A DNA stretch of 64,000 nucleotides from positions 1,426,001 through 1,490,000 of the forward strand of contig JADJRK010000001.1 in assembly GCA_016712285.1 (NCBI GenBank), written 5' to 3'. This DNA comes from Planctomycetota bacterium (GTDB taxonomy: Bacteria; Planctomycetota; UBA8742; UBA2392). How positions within the stretch are numbered: the stretch's first letter is position 1; the number at the start of each line of letters is the position of its first letter. The notes under the pieces were generated by a model. That model worked only from the letters and a program-made list of their open reading frames with translations. It made no database searches and was not told where the DNA came from. A program made the translations under genes and the position numbers. This document shows, one piece after another, positions 15,891 to 23,752 of the stretch.

Positions 15891-17693
15891 CTACAGCGTC
15901 GGAATCACAAAGTAGACCACCAGGTACACCAGCAGCATCAACACGATCAGGAAGACGGGCACACTGACCGCCCACATGTTGCCCATGCGCCGGGCTATCG
16001 GCGGCGGCAGGTTGGCATCACGCATGCCACGCCCGGGCAGGCTTTCGAGGATCGCCTTCTGCGCGTTGTCGAGTTGCTGCAGCAGCGGCAGCAGAACCTC
16101 TTTCCAGAAGCGTGGGATGAAGCGCCGCCAGATCCAGTCGATGTCGAGATGAATGTACGAGCCACGCTTGAGGATCGGCAGCAGCAGGAAGAACGCCAGC
16201 CCGCTGAAGCCGAGCATGCCCAGCATCACCATCACATGCTCAAGGCTGTAGACCACTTTGGCGTACTCGGCGGCTTCGCCCTGGTACGGCAGAATCTGGT
16301 ACAGGATCCCCGGGAACACACCCAGCAGGATGCAGATGAAGGCAAACGCGATCATCGCCGCTTTCATGTTCCACGGCGGGTCGGGTGGCCGCAGGCCGGA
16401 GTCCTTCTGGAAGAAGATGAACCACGTCAGCTTCACACAGGCATCAAGAAACACGCCCGCCGTGGCAGCCTGAAACAGGAACCACGTGACAATCAGGTAG
16501 GTATGCGGCTCGCCCAGTGCCGCCATGCGCGAAGACTCATCGACGATCGCCTGCACCACCATGCTTTTGCTGGTGAAGCCGCTGGTCAGGGGAAAGCCGG
16601 AAATCGACAACCCGCCGATGATCAAACACCACATGGTGACCGGCATCGTGCGGTACAGGCCGCCCAGCTCGCCAAGCCGGAACTTGCCGGTCATGGCCAG
16701 CACGCTGCCCGTCGCCATCAGCAGCAGCGCCTTGTAGACGATGTGCGCAAACGCGTGCGCGGCTGCACCATCGATGGACAGCTTGGTGCCCACGCCAATC
16801 CCGATCAGCATGAACCCGACCTGGTTGACCAGCGAGTAACACAACAGCCGACGCATGTTGTTGGCATTCACGCCGTACACGACGCCGTAAATCGCCATGT
16901 ACACGCCCAGGTAAATCAGCACTTCCACGCCGGCAAACGCGACCAGCAGGGTGAACACGGCGGTCTTGGTCGTGAACGCACTTAGAAACACGGTGCCGCT
17001 GGTGCTGCCCTCGGGATATGCGTCCGGGATCCATGAGCTGAACGGCGGCGCGCCGGCGTTGACCAGCATGCCCACCAGGATCAGCCACATGCCCGCGTTG
17101 TCCCAACCCAGGTGTGACCAGCCGTCCACCATCGCGCTGAAATGCCCGAAAGCCAGCGGGTCCGCGGCGCCTTCGTGCAGGCGCTGCGTGACGACGATGA
17201 TAATGCCCATGAGCAGCGCAACGCCGCCCAGCGCGTGCATGCCGAAGTAGCGCAGCCCGGCGCCATAGCTGTCGTTCTGCCGGCCCGACCAGATGATGAT
17301 CGTGCTGCCCAGCGTCATCACTTCCCAGAACACGAACATCGTGACCAGGTCGCCGGCAAAGGCCACGCCAAGCGCACCACCGGCGTAGACGAAGGCGGCG
17401 GTCAGCTCAACGCGCCGGTCGTCGTTCATGGAAAACAGCACGCCGCCCGCCAGCATGATGCAGAAGATGGTCGCGAACACCGGCGTGGCGGCGTGCACAT
17501 GAACCGGCTGCAGCGTCATGCCCATGAACGGGATGAAGCTCGCGCCACCTTCCGTGATCACGGCCCATGAGTCGGCCAGCGCAAGCAACGGCAGCGCCAG
17601 AGCAACGGCAAAGCGCCATTTGCCCTTGAACAGCGGAAGCAGCAGCGCACCTGCAAACAGGACCGCTGCCGGTGGCAGGTCAGTCATCTGCAT
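15891..17693 (-). CDS. Third MrpD/NuoN-like proton/cation antiporter subunit
   Basis: 600 residues, last gene of the antiporter operon. It belongs to the proton_antipo_M family shared by MrpA, MrpD and complex I subunits NuoL/M/N. E124 in VFWEVMTLGS corresponds to the key TM5 glutamate and a Lys in FTTKTAVF to the TM7/8 lysine, both needed for ion movement in the family, so it looks active. An extra C-terminal extension of roughly 100 residues ends in an additional helix (VFLIVLMLLVYLVVYFVI). Its start overlaps the small gene upstream by 14 bases; an ATG two codons later is equally possible. Having three D-type subunits in one operon is unusual. Confidence 0.88.
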   Translation of the reverse strand: MQMTDLPPAAVLFAGALLLPLFKGKWRFAVALALPLLALADSWAVITEGGASFIPFMGMTLQPVHVHAATPVFATIFCIMLAGGVLFSMNDDRRVELTAAFVYAGGALGVAFAGDLVTMFVFWEVMTLGSTIIIWSGRQNDSYGAGLRYFGMHALGGVALLMGIIIVVTQRLHEGAADPLAFGHFSAMVDGWSHLGWDNAGMWLILVGMLVNAGAPPFSSWIPDAYPEGSTSGTVFLSAFTTKTAVFTLLVAFAGVEVLIYLGVYMAIYGVVYGVNANNMRRLLCYSLVNQVGFMLIGIGVGTKLSIDGAAAHAFAHIVYKALLLMATGSVLAMTGKFRLGELGGLYRTMPVTMWCLIIGGLSISGFPLTSGFTSKSMVVQAIVDESSRMAALGEPHTYLIVTWFLFQAATAGVFLDACVKLTWFIFFQKDSGLRPPDPPWNMKAAMIAFAFICILLGVFPGILYQILPYQGEAAEYAKVVYSLEHVMVMLGMLGFSGLAFFLLLPILKRGSYIHLDIDWIWRRFIPRFWKEVLLPLLQQLDNAQKAILESLPGRGMRDANLPPPIARRMGNMWAVSVPVFLIVLMLLVYLVVYFVIPTL

Positions 17694-17943
17694 AGAAGGT
17701 GTCTTTCCGCTTCAAGGCGATGGAAAGTGTCTTCGAGATCAGCACCAGCACGAACCCGCATACCAGCCCGAACACCGGGAAGAACTCGGGCATGGCATCG
17801 ACATCAATGCCGTCAGCTGCGAAGTGTGCGTGGTGATGCACCGTGTAATCCACCGCGACGATCGCAACCAGCACGGCCGCACCGACCAGCCATGCAATGA
17901 GCACTCTGTTTGACGTACCGGGCGTCTTGGGTTCGTCGCTCAT
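17680..17943 (-). CDS. Small two-helix membrane protein of the antiporter operon
   Basis: 87 residues. The start at 17943 is fixed by the ATGA overlap with the stop of the preceding D-type gene. Two transmembrane helices (about 13-32 and 56-77) are separated by a loop containing His-His-His-Ala-His and several Asp residues (DGIDVDAMPEF). The family is not recognised. Because its frame overlaps both neighbours it is certainly co-translated with the antiporter and is probably an accessory subunit. Confidence 0.72.
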   Translation of the reverse strand: MSDEPKTPGTSNRVLIAWLVGAAVLVAIVAVDYTVHHHAHFAADGIDVDAMPEFFPVFGLVCGFVLVLISKTLSIALKRKDTFYADD

Positions 17944-19472
17944 GACACGGCCCTCCGCACCATCTCGGCCAGGTCGGTTGCCGGCTTGTTCCAGAAGAAG
18001 AACAGCAGCGTCAGTCCGGCCGTAAAGCACAGCGCATACACGATCGGCATTGGCGCTTCGCCGTGGGGGTGCTTCTGGTCTTCGTCGCTGAGCGGCTTGA
18101 AGAACGCGCGGTAGATGATGGGCAGGAAGTAGCTGGCGTTCAGCAGCGTGCTTGCGGCGATGACGACCAGCACGAAGATCTCATCCAGGTGCGTGCCCGG
18201 CAACTCACCGCGTTCCATGACGCCGCGAATCAGGTACCACTTGCTGATAAACCCGACCGCCGGCGGCACGCCGATCATGCTCAGGGCGCCGATCGTGAAG
18301 GCCGCCATGGTCGCGGGCATGCGGCGGCCGATGCCGTCAAGCTGGCTGACCTGCGTCTTGTGCGCGGCGGTGTACACGCTGCCCGCGGCGAAGAACAACG
18401 TGATCTTGCCAAAGGCATGGGCCACGATGTGAAACGTCGCGGCCATGATACTGAGCGGAGTCAGCAACGCGGTTGCCATCACGACGTAGCTGAGCTGGCT
18501 GATCGTGCTGTAGGCCAGGCGCTTTTTGAGGTTGTCCTGGAACGCCGCGATCAGCGAGGCCACGATGATCGTCGCGCCGGCCATGTACAGAAGCCAGTTT
18601 CCCAACCCGTACAGTTGCATTGTGCCCACGCCGAACACATAGACAGTGACCTTGATGACGCAGAACACGCCCGCCTTGACGACGGCGACGGCATGCAGAA
18701 ACGCGCTGACCGGCGTAGGCGCCACCATGGCCGCCGGCAACCAGCGGTGGACCGGCATCAGGGCAGCTTTGCCGATGCCGTAGATGTAGAGGAAGAAGAG
18801 CAAGCCGACGATGCCGGGGTCAATCCGGTTGCTGGCCAGGCCGTCGCGGAACACGCCGCCGACCGTGAAGTTGATGCTCTCGACCGCAGGCGCATCGCCC
18901 ATGCTGAGCACGTAGATCCAAAGCACGGCAAAGAGTTGAAAGCAAACCGAGGTGGTCAGCAGGATGCCGAGGTACACGCGCCCGCTGCGCATGGCATCGG
19001 TTGTGCCCTTGTGGGTGACCAGCGGGAACGTGCTGAGCGTAAGCGTTTCGTAGAAGACGAACATGGTGAAGATGTTGTCGGCAAATGCGATGCCGACAGC
19101 ACTCGCAATCGCCAGCGGATAACAGGCGTAGAAGCGCGTCTGGTTCTTTTCATGGTTGGCGCGCATGTACCCGATGCTGTACAGCGAATTCGGTATCCAC
19201 AGCAGCGTCGCAACCAGCGCGTACACCATGCCCAGCGGCTCCACGCGGAAGCTCAGCGGCACGCCGGGCATGACCTCAAGCAGCGCAAAGCGCACCTCTT
19301 CGCCGCGCATCACGGCGGGGTACAGCCCGGCCACGCACGCAAACGTCACCAGCGCCGTCAGCAGCGTGAACGTCTCGCGGAGATTTGGGACTCGGCCTGA
19401 CATCGCGACCAGCACGAACCCGATCACGGGCACACCCAGCGCCAGCATGGCCGATTGCTCAGGTGTAATCAT
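17940..19472 (-). CDS. Second MrpD-like proton/cation antiporter subunit
   Basis: 510 residues, about 14 transmembrane helices. E142 in FYETLTLSTFP is the TM5 glutamate, and a Lys in AVAVVKAGVF the functional lysine, with LMPVHRWLP just before it. The broken-helix segment around HRWLPAAMVAPTPVSAFLHA is typical of the NuoL/MrpA/MrpD superfamily. It starts within the stop of the previous D-type gene (ATGA). Within the operon it is the second of three such subunits and is closer in pattern to the MrpA/NuoL-type (HRWLP, PTPVSAFLHA) than the others, so it could take the place of the missing N-terminal part of MrpA. Confidence 0.9.
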   Translation of the reverse strand: MITPEQSAMLALGVPVIGFVLVAMSGRVPNLRETFTLLTALVTFACVAGLYPAVMRGEEVRFALLEVMPGVPLSFRVEPLGMVYALVATLLWIPNSLYSIGYMRANHEKNQTRFYACYPLAIASAVGIAFADNIFTMFVFYETLTLSTFPLVTHKGTTDAMRSGRVYLGILLTTSVCFQLFAVLWIYVLSMGDAPAVESINFTVGGVFRDGLASNRIDPGIVGLLFFLYIYGIGKAALMPVHRWLPAAMVAPTPVSAFLHAVAVVKAGVFCVIKVTVYVFGVGTMQLYGLGNWLLYMAGATIIVASLIAAFQDNLKKRLAYSTISQLSYVVMATALLTPLSIMAATFHIVAHAFGKITLFFAAGSVYTAAHKTQVSQLDGIGRRMPATMAAFTIGALSMIGVPPAVGFISKWYLIRGVMERGELPGTHLDEIFVLVVIAASTLLNASYFLPIIYRAFFKPLSDEDQKHPHGEAPMPIVYALCFTAGLTLLFFFWNKPATDLAEMVRRAVS

Positions 19473-20992
19473 GGCTTCACCTTGAGCAGGAAGTCCGCCG
19501 CCTCGCCCGCGATGTGCGTGGTGAAGCTGGAGTCAACACCGAAGTAGATGCTCGCGCCAACCAGAATCAGCGTGGGCACCAGCATGCTTGCCGGCGCCTC
19601 GCGCACATTGACTTCGTCTTCGCGCTTGCCGAAGTAGATCGTCTCGACTACGCGCCACACATACACCAGCGCCAGCACCGAGCCGACCAGCACAATGGCT
19701 GCAAGCTCGTAGCGCCCTTGTTCAAGGCAGGCACTGACCAGGTACCACTTGCTGATGAAGCCTGAAGTCAAGGGCACGCCAATCAGCCCCAGCCCGCCCG
19801 CGGTGAACGCCCCCATCGTGATCGGCAGCTTGCGGCCCAGCCCGCGCAGGTCACTCAATCGCGTGCCGCCAACGCGGTACATCACAATACCCAGCGCCAG
19901 GAACATGCCGCCCTTGGTCAGCGCGTGATTGAATAAGTGAATCACGCTGGCGGTGATGCCGTCTTTGTTCGCGAGCGCAAAGCCAAGCGCAATGTAACCG
20001 ATCTGCGCGATGCTGGAGTACGCCAGCAGCTTCTTGACGTTAGTCTGGCGGATCGCAAGCCAGGAGCCAACCAGAATCGCAGCGCCCGAGCACACCATCA
20101 ACGCAACGTCGGTGTGCAGCCGCCCGAACGCAAACCCCACACCCATCAGCGTGAAGATCACACGAATGAACGCGTAGGCGCCCACCTTCGTCGCGGTGCT
20201 GGCCAGCAGCGCCGACACCGACGACGGCGCATAGGTGTACGCGTTGGGCAGCCAGCCGTGGAGCGGAAACAGCGCCAGCTTCAGGCTCAGGCCCACGGCC
20301 ATGAAGGCAAACCCCGTGATCACTGTCTTTTGGTAGATGGGCGCTTCGGTGCCCCAGCTTGCGTAAATCGGCTGCAGCCGCTCGGCGATGTCGGCGATGT
20401 TCAGGCTGCCGGTCGCCATGTACAGGTATGCCACGCCCACCAGGTAGAAGCACGCGCCGATGCTGCCCAGCACAACGTAGTTGACGGCGGCGGTGAGCGC
20501 GCGGCGGTTGCGGTCTTTGCCCATCGCGACCAGCGTGTATGTGCTCAGCGACGAGATCTCGAGCAGCACATACAGGTTGAAGGCGTCGCCGGTGATCGTG
20601 ATGCCGAGCAGCCCCGTGATGCAGAACAACCACAGGGCGTAAAAGAAGTTCAGCTTGCCGGCCGGCACTTCGCTGGCGACGCTCTTGCGCGCATACAGCG
20701 TGATCACCGCACCCAGCAACGAGACAATCAGCAGCACCGTCGCGTTCAGCGGGTCCACGCTGTAGCCGATGCCAAACGGCACCGGCCAGTTGCCCATCAG
20801 GTACTCGACCGTGCGGTCGCCCTGCGCAAGTACATCAACGAGCAGTTGCACCGACATCGCCAGGCCGGCGGCGGTCGTGCCCATGGCCATCCACCAGCCC
20901 AGGCCACGCCGGCCGATGATCGACGTGAGCAGGCCTATGACGAGCGGCGTCACGACAATCAGGGCAGGCAGGTTGTGCCGGATCAGCTCCAA
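19469..20992 (-). CDS. mrpD: Cation/proton antiporter subunit MrpD
   Basis: 507 residues, about 14 transmembrane helices, the normal MrpD length. E145 in YVLLEISSLSTYTLVAMGK is the TM5 glutamate essential for antiport in characterised MrpD. LFPLHGWLPNAYTYAPSSVSALLASTATK contains the functional lysine. GFISKWYLV near the end of the core is also typical. It follows mrpC without any gap (stop and start adjacent) and overlaps the next D-type gene by 4 bases. It takes part in exchanging cytoplasmic Na+ (or K+) for external H+ as part of the hetero-oligomeric complex in the inner membrane. Confidence 0.93.
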   Translation of the reverse strand: MELIRHNLPALIVVTPLVIGLLTSIIGRRGLGWWMAMGTTAAGLAMSVQLLVDVLAQGDRTVEYLMGNWPVPFGIGYSVDPLNATVLLIVSLLGAVITLYARKSVASEVPAGKLNFFYALWLFCITGLLGITITGDAFNLYVLLEISSLSTYTLVAMGKDRNRRALTAAVNYVVLGSIGACFYLVGVAYLYMATGSLNIADIAERLQPIYASWGTEAPIYQKTVITGFAFMAVGLSLKLALFPLHGWLPNAYTYAPSSVSALLASTATKVGAYAFIRVIFTLMGVGFAFGRLHTDVALMVCSGAAILVGSWLAIRQTNVKKLLAYSSIAQIGYIALGFALANKDGITASVIHLFNHALTKGGMFLALGIVMYRVGGTRLSDLRGLGRKLPITMGAFTAGGLGLIGVPLTSGFISKWYLVSACLEQGRYELAAIVLVGSVLALVYVWRVVETIYFGKREDEVNVREAPASMLVPTLILVGASIYFGVDSSFTTHIAGEAADFLLKVKP

Positions 20993-21364
20993 CTATTCGC
21001 CTCGCTCGTGTTCCATGGTCTCAATGTCGACTTCGTCGATCGTGCCGTAGGCCTGCCGGATGTTCACGATGATGGCCAGAGCCACAGCCATCGTGGAAAC
21101 ACCGACGACAATCGCCGTCAGCATCAGCGCGTGGGGCAGCGGGTTGGAGTACACGGCTTCGGCTGCGCCGTCGGCGACGCGCACGGGGCCGGTGCCGCCG
21201 TCGATCTTTCCCGTCGAGATGTAGAAGACCAGGATGCCAGTCTGGAAAATCGCCAGCGAAATGACCTTCTTGACCAGGTTGCTCTTGGCCATGATGCCGT
21301 AGAACCCGATCATCATGATCAGGATGCAGGCCCAGTAATTGTAGTAGTCCAGGACAATCTGCAT
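20993..21364 (-). CDS. mrpC: Cation/proton antiporter subunit MrpC
   Basis: 123 residues, homologous to NuoK: three transmembrane helices, with LVKKVISLAIFQTGILVFYIS in the middle and the family hallmark DPLPxALxLTAIVVG appearing as NPLPHALMLTAIVVGVSTMAVALA. An insertion of about 15 residues (GKIDGGTGPVRVADGAAEA) lies in the loop before the last helix. It sits between mrpB (9-base gap) and mrpD (no gap). Confidence 0.93.
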   Translation of the reverse strand: MQIVLDYYNYWACILIMMIGFYGIMAKSNLVKKVISLAIFQTGILVFYISTGKIDGGTGPVRVADGAAEAVYSNPLPHALMLTAIVVGVSTMAVALAIIVNIRQAYGTIDEVDIETMEHERGE

Positions 21365-21373
21365 GTTCGCGGC

Positions 21374-21844
21374 CTAGCTTCCGTACTCGGTGTCTGCGCT
21401 GTCATCCGTGGGTTCGTTGTCTTCGGGATTGGTGCCTTCGGTGATCTCGTTGAAAATGGTCATCATTACGCCGAACACCGTGATGCCGACGCCATACTCG
21501 ACGATCGTCATGCCCCACGGTTCTGCGCCGCCGGGGTTGCTGGGCATCAGCGCGGCGTGGTCGAGAAACTCGTAGCCCATCGCCATCGCATACACGCCCG
21601 CCCCCGCATAAATCAGCACACCGACGGCACCAAGCAGGTCCGTGAACCAGCGTGGCACCACGCGCCGCATCTCGGCGCCGCCGAACACCAGCCCGTACAG
21701 GATGAAGGCGGCAGCCACGATCACGCCCGATTGAAACCCGCCGCCCGGCCCAAGCTCGCCGTGGGCCTGCGTGTACAGCGCGAAAATCAGCATGAACGGG
21801 ATGTTCCAGCGCACGGCAAGGCGCATGATCGGGTTGTCTTTCAT
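21374..21844 (-). CDS. mrpB: Cation/proton antiporter subunit MrpB
   Basis: 156 residues with four transmembrane helices. The MrpB hallmark is HGELGPGGGFQSGVIVAAAFILYGLVFG in the first third. WGMTIVEYGVGITVFGVMMTIF is the conserved last helix (usually G-x-x-x-E-x-G-V). The C-terminus is an acidic cytoplasmic tail. The start overlaps the stop of the A'-type gene by 4 bases (ATGA). Confidence 0.94.
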   Translation of the reverse strand: MKDNPIMRLAVRWNIPFMLIFALYTQAHGELGPGGGFQSGVIVAAAFILYGLVFGGAEMRRVVPRWFTDLLGAVGVLIYAGAGVYAMAMGYEFLDHAALMPSNPGGAEPWGMTIVEYGVGITVFGVMMTIFNEITEGTNPEDNEPTDDSADTEYGS

Positions 21845-22509
21845 AGCAGCCCGCCTTTCAGCGGGTTGCCCCGCCGGCCGCGCAGCAGCACGATCAATCC
21901 CATGCCCGCCGTGAAGATCACCGCCGTCTCGAACAATGTGTCGAACGCACGATACGCCACGATGACGCTGGTGACCTGGTTGGGTACATGGCCGTGAAAG
22001 TAGTCGTCGTGGCCGTGCGCCGTTTCGGCGTGGGCCTCAGCTTCAGTGTGCGCAGCCGCCTTCTCGGCGGCCACATTGTCGTCGTGGCTTTTGCCGCTGG
22101 GGTCTTTGCGAATGTCCTGCTTCGTGAATCCCGCGTAGATCGGGTGCACATGGGCCGGCGCGTTCGCGTCGCCGAACTTGGGCATGTCCAGGGTGCCATA
22201 CACCAGCAGCGCACCCACCAGCATGCACGCGCCCAGAGCGGGCCAGTGCACCGCCCGGCGCACAATCTCGGTCTCGCCGGTCAGCACCAGTGCGCCCATC
22301 AGCAGGATCGTGGAAATGCCCGCCCCCACCGCGGCTTCGGTGTAGGCAACATCGACCGCATCCATGGTGGTCCAGAAGCACGCCATCAGCAGGCTGTAGA
22401 TGCTGGCCAGCATCACCGACGCGAACAGGTTGCGCACCTCGATGGCCGCAATGCCGGCAATGATCACCAGCGCCAGCAGCACGACATCCAGCATGATCGT
22501 CGGGCTCAT
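21841..22509 (-). CDS. MrpA C-terminal-type subunit (MbhD/MbhE fusion, DUF4040)
   Basis: 222 residues from the ATG at 22509, fixed by the ATGA overlap with mrpG; a longer frame opens upstream inside mrpG. Residues 1-80 are a DUF4040/MbhD-like domain with three helices and AVDVAYTEAAVGAGISTILLMGAL. Residues 85-105 give another helix. Residues 115-175 are a soluble linker rich in His and Asp/Glu (for example ETAHGHDDYFHGH). The last 45 residues (VTSVIVAYRAFDTLFETAVIF, then GMGLIVLL) match the MbhE/MrpA C-terminal end. It therefore supplies only the tail of MrpA; no gene for full-length MrpA is in the operon. The His-rich linker may bind metal. Confidence 0.88.
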   Translation of the reverse strand: MSPTIMLDVVLLALVIIAGIAAIEVRNLFASVMLASIYSLLMACFWTTMDAVDVAYTEAAVGAGISTILLMGALVLTGETEIVRRAVHWPALGACMLVGALLVYGTLDMPKFGDANAPAHVHPIYAGFTKQDIRKDPSGKSHDDNVAAEKAAAHTEAEAHAETAHGHDDYFHGHVPNQVTSVIVAYRAFDTLFETAVIFTAGMGLIVLLRGRRGNPLKGGLL

Positions 22510-22835
22510 CTGGTGGGCTCTCCCTTTTTCCAGGGACGCAGCCCGGACACCCAGGCCGCTTGCGTGATGGCATGGGCCGCAATCGGGCTTGCCATCTGCA
22601 TGAACAGCACCATCAACAGCACCCGGCCGACCACCAACCACGAGTAATCAAACCGCGCGCACTCGACCAGCATGGCCGCGGCGAACAATAGCACGCCCAG
22701 CGTGTCGTTCTTGCCGGCGGGGTGAATGCGCGAATAAAAATCCGGAAAGCGCAGCACGCCGACAGCGGCGGTCAGCGAGAAGAAGGTCCCGCCGGCCAGC
22801 AACACCCACGTCAGGATTTCGAGCGCAAGGTCCAT
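22506..22835 (-). CDS. mrpG: Cation/proton antiporter subunit MrpG
   Basis: 109 residues with three transmembrane helices. The family signature is unmistakable: GVLRFPDFYSRIHPAGKNDTLGVLL, with the first helix LLAGGTFFSLTAAVGVLR before it. It shares one base of start/stop with mrpF and 4 bases with the A'-type gene, so the three are translationally coupled. Confidence 0.94.
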   Translation of the reverse strand: MDLALEILTWVLLAGGTFFSLTAAVGVLRFPDFYSRIHPAGKNDTLGVLLFAAAMLVECARFDYSWLVVGRVLLMVLFMQMASPIAAHAITQAAWVSGLRPWKKGEPTR

Positions 22836-23131
22836 CAGCCCAGCCTTCGCTTGCGCGCGTACTTGAGGATGGCGATGGTGGCCAGGAAGTTCAGGATGGC
22901 GTAGACTAGCGCGATATCAAGAAACTCGGGGCGCTTGGTCATGAAGCCCAGCAGTGCCACGACCAGTACAGACTTGGTGCCGATAGCATTCAGCGCCAGG
23001 ATTCGGTCCCACACCGTCGGGCCTGCAATCGCGCGCACCAGCATCAACAGAATGCTGAACAGCAAGATGACCCCCGCCACCAGCGTCGGGATATCTGTGC
23101 CGAAAAACGCGGTTGTGGCGGCGAGATTCAC
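22835..23131 (-). CDS. mrpF: Cation/proton antiporter subunit MrpF
   Basis: 98 residues, three transmembrane helices. The signature RAIAGPTVWDRILALNAIGTKSVLV matches GPTxxDRxLAxN of MrpF. The tail is basic (KYARKRRLG). The start overlaps the mrpE stop by 4 bases (ATGA), and its stop overlaps the mrpG start by one base. Confidence 0.93.
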   Translation of the reverse strand: MNLAATTAFFGTDIPTLVAGVILLFSILLMLVRAIAGPTVWDRILALNAIGTKSVLVVALLGFMTKRPEFLDIALVYAILNFLATIAILKYARKRRLG

Positions 23132-23670
23132 TTTCCCCCCTCCATGCGCGCCACCCGGTCGTGCATGGCTTTGACTTCCTGCCCGCCGGGGTGAATGGCG
23201 TGCACCAGCATCTCTTTCTTTTCGGTGTCGATCGCAATCGTAATCGTGCCGGGGGTCAGCGTGATGCTGTTGGCAAAAATCGCCGCGCCCAGGTCAGACT
23301 TGATTTCGTACTTTGTCGTGAACACCAGTGGGTCAAGACCGGGGTCTCGGCTCCAGACGCGCTTGGCCACGTCCCAGTTCGAGGTCACGACCTGCCACGT
23401 CAACCAAGGCAGGTACGTCAGCGCCCCAACCAGAATTCGGCCCACCGGGCCCTCGTCATTGAGGAACCCTACGCGACGCGCAACCCATGTCGCCAGCGCG
23501 CAACTGGCGACGCCGCAGATCATCAGGTAGCGCTGGTGCGTGTCAGTCCAGTCAAGCTGGCCCGACAGCACGGCCCAGAACCCCAGCAGCACGACAAACA
23601 GCATCAAGTGGCGAAGCAAGGCGCTCTCTCCGCGGATGCAAAGCCGGTTCGCCGGGGGGGCGGCGGACAT
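23128..23670 (-). CDS. mrpE: Cation/proton antiporter subunit MrpE
   Basis: 180 residues, first gene of the operon. Two to three N-terminal helices are followed by a cytoplasmic domain with ANSITLTPGTITI, the characteristic MrpE motif, and a C-terminal HAIHPG segment. The start at 23670 is the longest. A TTG at residue 18 preceded by GGAGAG 5 bases away, or the Met after it, would give a more usual N-terminus, so the first 17 residues are doubtful. The gene order E-F-G-A'-B-C-D is that of the membrane part of archaeal Mbh hydrogenase (mbhA-H). No hydrogenase gene accompanies it, so it should work as a cation/proton antiporter. Confidence 0.91.
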   Translation of the reverse strand: MSAAPPANRLCIRGESALLRHLMLFVVLLGFWAVLSGQLDWTDTHQRYLMICGVASCALATWVARRVGFLNDEGPVGRILVGALTYLPWLTWQVVTSNWDVAKRVWSRDPGLDPLVFTTKYEIKSDLGAAIFANSITLTPGTITIAIDTEKKEMLVHAIHPGGQEVKAMHDRVARMEGGK

Positions 23671-23752
23671 GCCGGCCGCAGTCTAGTTCTGCAGCCGGCT
23701 GTCAGAAGGGTATCGTGGTGAAATGGGCGATTGTCAATGGAAACCGCCCTGC

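Noticed and set aside
19937..21997. 686-codon open frame on the plus strand
   Set aside because: It lies opposite mrpD, mrpC and mrpB, which are certain. The product is a His/Gln/Arg-rich shadow.
21841..22641. Longer 266-residue start for the MbhD/MbhE-type subunit
   Set aside because: The extra 44 residues lie inside mrpG in another frame and look like shadow sequence. The ATGA overlap and the hydrophobic start favour 22509.
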